Assembly (NCBI RefSeq): GCF_017654505.1
Contig: NC_054565.1
Coordinates: forward strand, 5,821,270-5,885,269
Length of the DNA: 64,000 nucleotides
Direction: 5' to 3'
Source of the DNA: Polyodon spathula
Lineage: Eukaryota; Chordata; Actinopteri; Acipenseriformes; Polyodontidae
The notes beneath the pieces are model-generated. The model worked only from the letters and a program-made list of their open reading frames with translations, searched no databases and had not been told where the DNA came from. Shown piece by piece: positions 13,233-22,880 of this stretch; the first letter of the stretch is position 1, and each line of letters starts with the position of its first letter. The position numbers and the translations under genes are program-made.

Positions 13233-13300
13233 TTAGCCATCTGGCAGATGCTTTTATCCAAAGCGATTTACAGAGACTTGGGGTGAACTTTGCATCACAA
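13231..13300 (+). repeat. fish SINE-tail-like motif
   Basis: After an ATT microsatellite comes TTAGCCATCTGGCAGATGC, then TTTTATCCAAAGCGATTTAC and AGAGACTTGGGGTGAACTTTG. This phrase is widespread in ray-finned fish genomes as a conserved SINE domain or tail. Known from experience with fish sequence, not from a search. The continuation resembles copies I recall from sturgeon and paddlefish. Confidence 0.7.
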
Positions 13301-15079
13301 CAATCTACTGAATCCAATTACTGTCATGTCTAATTGTCACTTAGAAATCAAGTAAAAGAAACATTTTCAGACGCTAAATCTGCTATGCATTATCTTAGTT
13401 CAGTAGGTTTTCTATTGTAACTTTTTTTTGTGGTGTTTTATGTCAGAATTATAAAATATATACAATAAAATAAAATAAAACAAAAACAAAATAAATCTTC
13501 ACAGGGTATAATGATAGGTAATTTACTGGTGATAACATCATTATTGTAATTAAATTACTCAATGGTGTTTATAACACTGCAACCAAACCAACAATAAATA
13601 AATAAATAAATAAACAGGATAAAAATGATTTGTATTAATAAATAAATCAATACTTGAATAATCAATACTCAAATACATCGCTAACAAAATTAGTGCAAGT
13701 TTGTTTTATATATACTGTATATATATATATATTTGATTTTTGAGTGACATTAAAGCAATTTATTTTTATTTTTATTGTAGTGCTGTTGTTGTTTTGAAAG
13801 TAATGGAAAGGAAGGGCTGTTTCTTCAGATCGCACGTAACTCTGGGTGGAACCAAATCACTTTCAATTAACACACATTGAAAAATACTCAAGCCATCTTG
13901 TAGGTCTCATGCTCAAACTTAGATAGAAGGTACATTTAGATAGAAGATGTTTGCACCCTTTGTCGACAGTATGACCGTATGGTTCATTTCATATCATTAT
14001 TTTGGTTGGACATTGCTGTGTAAACGGCTAGAAATGTACAAATATTGCAGAAATGCAATTTTAAACATCAAGCAAAATCTATCAGATGACTTCTGGTTTA
14101 TGATGTGCAATTAAAAAAAAAAAACTCTAAAGACTTAATATAAAGAGCATGGTATCTACGAAGGGTTATCATTTTGTGGTAGCTGACTCGTCAAAATTTT
14201 TCCTATTAAAATGTTCAGAGTCTGTGATTACACGCTATAAATTGGGATGATTCATGCAATGAGTGGGTCGGAACTGCATAACGTCTTTGAAATATTGTAA
14301 TAAATCTGACTAGCGGTTGGGGAGATACAAGCAAATTAAAAAACGAAGAGAACTCCAACAGCAGCTCGCTGAGAATGGAACCCACCTGTCATTAATTCTC
14401 TGAAACTCTCCACCCTAACCACATTGTTACAGTTAACAAATTGCTTGGAAGTTATTGTTGTCAAAAGTGCACTTTAACGTTTCCCCTTTCAGCTACTTGC
14501 ATTTCAGCTACCTGCACTTGCTTGTTAAAAATATCTCTATATAACCCAGGCGTACATGAAGGACTGCATTCTGTACAGATTAATAAACCTGTAGGCTAGA
14601 TACACACACACACATATTCAAAACAGCAAAAAACTGTGATACAACCTGGGGAAAATACAGCAGTGTAGTAACCATAACTTACAGGCATATTTACAGATGT
14701 TTACAGAGGGGAAAAAAATATGGGACAAAGCATTCTTTATTAAAGGCATGCATTTCAAATCTTGGTACACAAAGTGTTCTTTTTTTTTTACTGATCCAAG
14801 AGATGGCAGTGTTAGAGATGTTTAACTGGTGGTCAATCAGTAACTTAATAAACTCGGATGGCGTAAATGAAGAGATGTGCAATTGGCTTTTTGGTTGTTT
14901 TCCTGTTGCTAGTGTATTTTTTATCAGATTGTTTTGATTACTTTAAGCAATGGCCAGCCTATATGCGCATGAGTAATGAATGATGAAGGTTTAATTACAC
15001 TTTTAATGCTCCAATACCTATTTTCATTATGACCTTCCATTTCAATTACTGGCAAACAATACTGAAATGTTCTTAGTAT

Positions 15080-15081
<2 letters not shown>

Positions 15082-15159
<78 letters not shown>
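15082..15159. repeat. TG microsatellite
   Basis: 39 TG units, pure. Confidence 0.95.
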
Positions 15160-15160
<1 letters not shown>

Positions 15161-17936
15161 TCTACTGCTACAGTACATAGCAAAGCTGATTGCTTTACAC
15201 ACGGTCACTGAGGAACACATGTTACACTGTGTAATAATACAGAGCTTGGTTACATCATACATGACCTGCAGTACCTAATACAATGTGACATGATACTGTC
15301 TGATTGGTTAAGAGTCATAACTCTTCAGAAAACGCCTTTGAAAGGCAAATGGTTTATGGTCAGTTCTGGATCAAATTAAATGACCAAAACAGGCAGCTTC
15401 CACTTTTTATAGGCTTGAAAAAGAACTACTGACTATCAGTATTTTGGTAATAGGAATATTGAAGTCATTGTGCCAGATTTTCTACACAGACATCCCCTTT
15501 CATTACAGTTAGGATTTCCTTTTAATTATCCTACAAGTTAAATGCTGTTCAGTACTTTCAATATTTGCATCATATTTTCCGTAAGTGTTTCTATTCAGAA
15601 CTCCTTATCCTTTGGCAAGTTACAAATGATAACTCAACTTGTCTTGCCTTTTCTCATTATTTTGCTCTTCTATCAAATCATTTGTTGGCTAATCACTTAG
15701 GGGTTGATTTCAACCGGATCAAAATAATTTCTCAGATTTATTTTCGAAACAGAAATCAACTGAAGACACGTTTATATTCATTCTTGGCTATTTCAATTTC
15801 AGTATTGATAATTAGAGCTGTACTTGGATCTACGTTTGATATCTCCCAGTATTTAAAAAAAAAAAAAACAGTACAACATACACTGAGTAAAAAAAACAGT
15901 AATTCTCTTTATTGAGGTTTTCAGATGTCGGTTTTGCTTGCTGAAACCAAGAGTGACTTTTTTTTCATGTAAATGTTTGGAAATTTGAGCTGTAAAATGT
16001 TGTGTGCATAAATGGCGATATGAAAAGATATATTCTATACAGACAGATTTTAAGTGTGGGGTTGTAAGTTCCATAAACCCAACAATAACTGTCATAACCC
16101 TGCCGATGATAAGATCATATATCAGCAACATCAAGAGTCAAGATAAAAGTCTACAGGCATTCCCTCTAACTGAGTTCAATCAAAAGATTGAAATTAATTT
16201 GAAATGAAACAGCATACTGGTTTGACACCTTGGTTTAAGTCCAACTTATTGCAAAGACCACACTGTATTCATCCTAATTGCTAAGAGCCTATATGAAAGG
16301 CTGTCTAACCACAGACACATCAGGTGTTTTTACACCTCGGAGAAAGGCGGTGCTGTTTCCATTGCAAATGCATTTTTCAACCCTCTGCCCACTGCAAAAC
16401 AGATACATCAACATCCATGATCAGACACTTCTTTAATTGGTTAGAGATTATATACAGTATATATGTTACATGGTTTTGATACCTGTAAATGAATGTACTT
16501 CTAAATGACCATAGGGAAAATACACTGTGCATGATCCATCACATATAATGCTCATAAAACTAATATTTAAACAAAATTATACAGAATACAGTGTGTTTAC
16601 AAGAAAATGATGTTCTTTCTTACATAATCCACAGTAAAGGAATTTAGATGAATACTATAATTGCTGATTACATCACAGTGATTTCGTTAACGTTAAACTT
16701 AACATCTAAATACAAATGTGTAAACAGATTTGGTGACAGAATGACTATAAATATGACTCATAGCTGCCATTTTCTATAACTTTCACAGTCTATGAGTTCA
16801 TGTTTTCCCTTAATATAAAGAGAAAAGGATTACACAGAATGTTTTACTAGTTTAACTATGCCTTTTCAAGAACGCTTTCAACATTTTTATTTGGTAAATA
16901 AGCGCATTGAGTTACGATACCAGTGCAATGGTCTTATCACTTCTTTCCAGTACTTTGGGGTTGCTTGATAGTTTACCAACTGCAAATACTGTAGCACCAA
17001 ACAGACCTTTGCTTTTCTCTCATACAGCAGGTTTTTGTCAAATCAAAGGCAGCTTCTAAATACACATGTCTACTCTTTGGCAAAAGCCCTCCAATCCCAC
17101 CGACTGGTCACACAGCATCCATCTTACAAGACATTACAAGGAAATCTTTTTCCTCTCTGGGAGTTGAACGTTGAAGTACAACAAAGCTCTGTTTAGTGCT
17201 ATTTTAAAGATATAAACAGCAGTGGATCTAATTACCGCCACTCTTTAACTCTTTAACTCCTGCAAGGGTTGTGCCTGGAAGGGCGGTTGACTGGACCACT
17301 TATTACCAGTCCTGCATACAAGAAAAACACTGAAAAATAAGATTTGCAACAAATGGGGATTATACATCACATGGTGGTGTTATTTAGATCAACTACTCTT
17401 TAGATAATTATAATAGAGCCTTATGAGCCTTTTTACAGGTTCTAATGGTTTAAAATTTACTTAGAGGGATGCTGTTTGAGAGATGTTTGTTTCCACACAT
17501 TGACACCCAGTTGAGTTGCTTGTAATGGAAACTGGCTACAGAATGGGGAACTGTTTATCTTCAAGCCTTTTTTAAATCTTAGTTTCAAGCTTCTTCTACT
17601 GTGCCACATGGACACTGGTGACATCAGAGTGTTAAAACAAAAGGCCATTGGTGTATTTGTTTCCATTGACCAGTCATAGTTAGAAGTGTGATTCATATCA
17701 TTGTACCTTGTGTGGCAGTGGAAGTAGATTACTAGTAGGAACATTCTAATCATTTCAGCATTCCAGTTACAGCCTGGAACTCTGGAACGATGGCTGAGGG
17801 AAAATGTACTGAGACACACATGGATAATGTTTGAATAGTCTTCCAAAATGAAGATGAAAAATAAGTATAATACAGCCCTGTAATACCATAGGAGTCTGTT
17901 TAAACCCTGTCCTCATCCAAATGACCTTACAAAAAC

Positions 17937-17940
<4 letters not shown>

Positions 17941-18018
<78 letters not shown>
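17941..18018. repeat. GA microsatellite
   Basis: 39 GA units, pure. Confidence 0.95.
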
Positions 18019-18022
<4 letters not shown>

Positions 18023-19779
18023 TGATTCCGTGCTATTCTTTATTTATTTCAGATGTCACTTATTAGATTACATATAATTCCTGGTGGTTGAAAATACTTT
18101 CTTACAAAAAGGGATATTGATATGTTTTTGGTATATTAATGCATATAAAGTATGATTGATACTTCTGGCGAATACAGTCATTTTTAAATCTGAATCATTT
18201 CAAGAAACGTTTGTTCAACTTTGTAAGTAGTTGTTCCAGGACTGGAGGGATGCATGATCCTGTGCTGTAGCAGCATTGAGTCTGTTGAGAGAAAACTCTC
18301 TCCACCCTATCTCTTATCATAGATTTGCACTAGTTTGTAGAGGTGAAGTAGAATTTCGAATGATTGCTGATATATTTGTTGTTGTTTTAGCGTTTCTAGT
18401 GTATCAATGAATTCAGCGCTGTGGTCAACCGAGATAGCAAATAGGTTGATTTTCATATAGTTGACTGGTTTCATGTCCTTATACCATTCTTGATTAAATA
18501 GCCATGCAATTTCAAACCATCCTACAAATACAACTGCACAACCCAAACCCATTCTATCTGACTACGCACACTTTCATATTTGTGCTTTGTATTAACCCTA
18601 ACCTTGTTTGCAGTTTGCACGCCAATTTATCAGTACAATTGTACGTCCATACCCTTTTTTTATTGCAATTTTCAGTTTTCTGTTAGCTATTAAAATAAAA
18701 GCATTAAACGCTGAAGCTTGAAAACATTACGATTTTAACAGCTAAAAACAGGCCTGCAGCAATGTTCTCCACAAAAGAATACACTATACTAGTGATCAGA
18801 GTGAAAACACTGCTGCCTTTTTACAATCATAAAAATAAACACAATTAGATGCAAAACATACACAATATTCCATGAAAAATTAAACAAGGCTAACATCTGG
18901 ATTAACAGTAATGTCTAATTAATTAATCATTTGTAGAAAATCTTTCTTTTTCCACCCAAACACCATATCAAACCTACCCATCAGCTGAGGTCTGTCAAAC
19001 CTGAAAAGTATTGATTTTTTTTTCTGTGGCTTGGTGCGCTGATATTTTCAGGTAATAAATTTTAAGTCAAAGAATACATGAGCCTGCTCATCTGGTGCAA
19101 TGCATTTTTAACAGCACACTGATCATTCCTGTATAATATTAATACTAATGCACAAAGTCTATCCATAGAGCTCGCTGTGTACTCTGGTTGATTTATGCTG
19201 TAGTAATAAAGGTCATAATATTTTGCATCCTTGGTAGTCTCAAATATCAATATTAGATACGCAGTGGGGGAATTTACTCATTAAAAATGAGCTGTATAAT
19301 AACATTACCTGACAGAATAAAGCTAGTCTCCTTTCACAGACAATATAATGCAGTCCACCTGCAAGACAATGTACAGTAGTACAGTAGTACAATTGTTCAG
19401 GTCATACATTCAAAATGACTAAAATGAACGGAAAATTTCAGTTTAATATCAATAGTCCCATGTATATTACATAGAGATTTATGATTTGAAAATGAACTGC
19501 AGCACATCATCTGAGCGACTATATACTGGTTTCTTTTTTTAATTCTTACTGTCCTGAACTCTGTATAGCTTTTGTTAGTACAGTACACTATCCTTAAATC
19601 CAGAAAATTAAAATGAGGTATTACTGAGCATAGAGGGAAGAGACAGACCTAGACAATGACTGAAATACTGGATACAGAGACTGTAAAAAGAACAGCGTTT
19701 AAAGAAATCAGTGAGGAGAGTCTGGAGTTGAAAACGCACTTACAAAACAAAGTAAAACAATGTATTTATTTTTGGCCTC

Positions 19780-19845
19780 GTTTTCCCAAGCGGGATTTGA
19801 ACCCAATGTTCCCAGGAACCCCCTGACAAGCTCTCATCTGGATGA
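19780..19845. repeat. tRNA-like fragment
   Basis: Contains GCGGGATTTGAACCCAATG, a B-box-like T-arm, followed by GGAACCCCCTGACAAGC. No acceptor stem or A-box is seen, so it is treated as a SINE remnant and not a tRNA gene. Confidence 0.3.
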
Positions 19846-21303
19846 TAGAAGGGGGCACAAAGAGTTTGAAAAGCATTCTGCAAATGTTTTTTATAATGCT
19901 GTCTCGGAAGAACTGCCTTTAATTAACTGAGCACAATGACCACATTTAGAAGAACGCAAATGTTTTGAGGCTGCGGAGAGCTGAGCAGAGTCCTCGCATG
20001 CAGGTTGTGTAAGAGTCAGGATGGAACATTCATTTTAACTTCATTTTAGTTATTAAACTTGTCAAACAATGGCAGCTCAGTCCAACGGCTGTGGCTCTTA
20101 CTTGAAAAAAAATAAAACATTTAGTATCCAGACATGAGCAGTGCAGCTCAATACATTAAATACTCATCATGCTATTAAATAGTATACCAATTAGCACAAA
20201 CCTGCCTTCTAAAAAACCCTGTACAACCACATTTTACAACACTGCTACAAACTTCCACAGATAAAAACCAAATCTCATCAATCACATCTTTCTTTTACAC
20301 CCCAAACTATCAACTCTTTGTGCCTCTGTGAAGAGGGGTTAACTTTAATGTCTTCGTGCCACTAGCAGACGTTGCAGTTCCCTTCCTGTTATGCTGTGTG
20401 TTTTGCTAGTGCGGCTACAACAGTTTAGCAAGTGTCAGAACAGCATAGCAGTTAGGAGTATTATCTTTGAAAGGTGTCTTTACACAGTCATCATCTTGGT
20501 TCTTTTCATTTGGTCATTGATAAGAAGATAAAGTAATGAGGCAAGTGCAAAGTAATAACATGTTTGTCTTCATATTTCTTGCTAGTATTGCTTTACATAA
20601 GATACTGCACATGACTAACATAGTGCATGTGTGTTTTAAAAAAAAAGCAATTTTGTTGTCTACCTTAGAAATGTATTGATTAGTACATCCATGAAGCTTA
20701 GGGAAACCCTATTCTAGACGGAAAGAGAGGATAATTCAGTTTTTTTTTTTCAATAATAAAAATGAAAAGAGTATACAATTGAAAAATTATTATTCTCTTA
20801 ATAAATACATTCAATATTTCATCATCTAACATTAGTAGTGGATTTTTTAAAGCACATGTAACTGACTATTATCTGTTTATTGTTTCTCTGAATTTGCCAT
20901 TGAGAACTGATTGGCTCATGACAGGTTGTAATAGTAGATTTCAGTGCATTCTGAATTTGGAATATTAGGCTGTTAATTCTGAAAGGCTAAAAAGACAGCT
21001 TGTGTTCCTTCACAGGCAATGATACGTTATGTAGCTAGCCACACTCAGAACCAGTCAAGCTTTTAAATGTGTTAAACACAGCTTGCGAGCAGTTGATAGC
21101 AGTTGAACTATTTTCAATTTGCCAGCCCTATAGTAAGAGCTAGCCAGCATAACGGAAGACTTGCCAACAGAATTTGTTGACTGGTCTGCTTTCTTCTTTT
21201 TTTTTGTCATGATCATCAGATAAAGGCAGTGGATTGTTACTTTGAGGTTTCCTGCCTTGAAAGACCCAAGCAAAGTAAAAATACATTTTAAAAAAGAACT
21301 CAC

Positions 21304-21361
21304 CACGCATGAAGTTTGGTGTGAAGGCTGGAAAGGAGTCGAAAATGCTGTTGGACGCCAT
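21304..21361 (-). CDS. RUNX3: RUNX3 distal-promoter (P1) first coding exon
   Basis: This exon encodes the alternative N-terminus used by transcripts from the distal promoter of a RUNX (Runt-domain, core-binding factor alpha) transcription factor, a nuclear DNA-binding protein that pairs with CBFB. On the minus strand the ATG at 21,361-21,359 (GCCATGG, a strong Kozak context) opens 19 codons reading MASNSIFDSFPAFTPNFMR plus one base. A donor GTGAGT follows at 21,303-21,298. From memory, the peptide agrees with human RUNX3 P1 at about 14 of 19 positions, with RUNX1 at about 12, and less with RUNX2. The phase-1 end (G of the next codon) matches the family, where the next exon supplies the rest of an Asp or Glu codon. 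An in-frame TAA at 21,388-21,386 in the spliced leader fixes the start. The Runt domain and C-terminus are not in the window. The paralog assignment rests on 19 residues plus the LDLRAP1 neighbour. Confidence 0.9.
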
Positions 21362-21427
21362 GGCTTTTTCGAGCAAGACGATGCTTTAACCTTTTTGTGG
21401 TTTGCGCCAGTCTTGGAGAATGTTGCA
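21362..21427 (-). other. RUNX3: RUNX3 P1 5'UTR, second exon part
   Basis: This is leader sequence directly upstream of the RUNX3 start. On the minus strand it is preceded by a long pyrimidine tract (21,455-21,431) ending in TTTCTGTTTCAG, so an acceptor at 21,430-21,428 is likely and the exon would begin at 21,427. It contains an AACCACA RUNX motif at 21,402-21,396 and an in-frame TAA 24 nt before the ATG. The exon start is inferred from splice signals only. Confidence 0.65.
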
Positions 21428-21654
21428 CTGAAACAGAAATAAGAGAAAGAAAAATCCCAGAGGAAACTAAGCGCCTGTTTGTAACCAAGACTTTTGGTTT
21501 GCACTGCCACAGGAATGCTCAGCCACAAGTCTGCAAGAGAAGCATATGTTTGCAGCATCAGAAACAAAAAAAAAAAAGAAAGAAAGAAAGTAGCCACAGT
21601 AGAAGCTTGTGCAAGGCACCCGGGGATCAGAAAACAAACAGAGGCAGGACTTAC
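21428..21654 (-). other. RUNX3: inferred small intron in the RUNX3 P1 leader
   Basis: On the minus strand a consensus donor, TTCG followed by GTAAGT (21,654-21,649), and a strong acceptor (polypyrimidine tract then CAG at 21,430-21,428) bracket 227 bases. The segment also holds an A/GAAAG-rich tract at 21,567-21,590 on the plus strand. RUNX distal transcripts are known to have a mostly non-coding 5' leader. Splicing at exactly these sites is an inference. Confidence 0.55.
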
Positions 21655-21773
21655 CGAATATGGACGGGTGCACGTCTGGTGGCAAGCTGTGAAAAAAAAC
21701 GGTCCGCTGAGGTTCAGGTGCTCGTCTAACATGTAGGTTGCACCACGCTTGTGGTTCTGTGGTAGTCTGTGGG
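21655..21773 (-). other. RUNX3: RUNX3 P1 leader exon, non-coding, approximate 5' end
   Basis: This is the probable first exon of the distal transcript. Its 3' end is set by the GTAAGT donor. Its 5' end is placed at the RUNX-motif cluster because RUNX genes are known to carry such motifs at the start of the P1 leader. It contains an upstream ATG at 21,732-21,730 (weak context, T at -3). After the inferred splice this opens a 39-codon frame that stops 24 nt before the RUNX3 ATG. Confidence 0.5.
21750..21773 (-). promoter_or_regulatory. cluster of RUNX binding motifs at the P1 start
   Basis: On the minus strand there are three closely spaced motifs: CCACA (21,772-21,768), ACCACA (21,63x-21,58x of the line, i.e. 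21,763-21,758) and AACCACA (21,756-21,750), the last two 1 base apart. RUNX proteins bind TGYGGT/ACCRCA. Tandem RUNX sites at the P1 leader of RUNX1, RUNX2 and RUNX3 are known and linked to auto- and cross-regulation, so the spacing and position fit well. Confidence 0.75.
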
Positions 21774-21849
21774 GCCTGGAAAGAGTGTTAAGTCAGAATC
21801 TAGCAGCACGGCTGCAAAGTCTCCAACTTGTGCCTTGCTGACTGGAGGA

Positions 21850-21920
21850 GGAGGGGGTCACGTGACGTGTGATGTCACCAGGCCTCCTCTGTTTCGATGG
21901 ATCCTGTTGTGATTGGTTTA
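21850..21920 (-). promoter_or_regulatory. RUNX3 P1 upstream promoter elements
   Basis: Upstream of the RUNX cluster are an E-box CACGTG (21,859-21,864), an overlapping CRE half-site TGACGT (21,863-21,868), a near-CRE TGATGTCA (21,870-21,877) and an inverted CCAAT box (ATTGG on plus at 21,912-21,916). No clear TATA box is present at the expected distance. The sites are read directly; promoter function is inferred from position. Confidence 0.5.
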
Positions 21921-22485
21921 TGAGGTTTGGGGGGGTTAGGCCTACTTCAGTCACAGGGACTTTAAAGTGGCGACAAAAAAATTAAGAACCAAAAATAGTT
22001 TCACTTGTAGAAAGTTGAGGCTGAAAAAACAGCATTGGTACACAAGCAGCGACCCTTCTGTGTCTATGGCTGCCTCCTAATTAGTGGTGTGACTCAAAGT
22101 GTCTCGGTATTTGTTAGCAATAGTGGTTTCATCCTGCAAACCAACTCCCCACCCTCACTTACCACTTGATAGTATCATAATCTTAGCCTCATTGGAAAAG
22201 CAGTGCCCGCCCTTACTTTGTTTTTTTGTTTAGTTTTTTGGTAAATTTTGCCTTATGTCAGGTGGGGAGGTACTGTATGCAAAAATAGCTTCCAGAGCCC
22301 AGATGATGTTTGGTTAGGAGGCGTCCTCACTCAAAGGGTAGAGTTATTGTGTCCCTTTAACATTAAACACTAAAATATCCAGGTTATCATCACAGGGATC
22401 AAAAAGGCTTGAGTAGGTGTAACAGATGTATTTCTGAAAGCTCAGGGTATGGGATCTATGTGGGAAAGGTTATCTATATATAACC

Positions 22486-22490
<5 letters not shown>

Positions 22491-22550
<60 letters not shown>
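22491..22550. repeat. AT microsatellite
   Basis: 30 AT units. A CA array of about ten units follows at 22,621-22,641. Confidence 0.95.
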
Positions 22551-22554
<4 letters not shown>

Positions 22555-22679
22555 CAGTAACAAACATTGCACACATATATCTAAAGTACGACTATGTAGC
22601 TTTGTTTTCATATACGTTGACACACACACACACACACACACATCATTAAGTCACTAGTCTCTCATTATTTTTCCCTCTA

Positions 22680-22880
22680 TAGAGACTTGGGTTTAAATCC
22701 AGCTCTGGTAACAAGTGAAATGCTTTGTGGTTCTGCTAAGTCCCTAGTAGTGCACAAAACCACCACCCAATTCAGTACTAGCCATGCACTGGGCAGTGCT
22801 TGAGAGAGGCCAGTGAGTGTTCTGTTTAGGGCAGGATTATGAGGAAGCTCTGCAACATGCCTGGCTATAGCCATTGCCAC
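22680..22880 (+). repeat. tRNA-like SINE remnant
   Basis: The B-box-like GGGTTTAAATCCAGCTCTGG near 22,688-22,707 is followed by about 170 bases of unique-looking body without an open frame. Interpreted as an old tRNA-derived SINE; the family is unknown. Confidence 0.35.

Noticed and set aside
21055..21732. 225-codon minus-strand open frame, the longest without N
   Set aside because: It reads straight through the inferred leader intron and the RUNX3 donor in a different frame from the P1 peptide, has low-complexity Phe/Ser stretches, and lacks family motifs. Only its first 26 codons may be translated, as part of the uORF.
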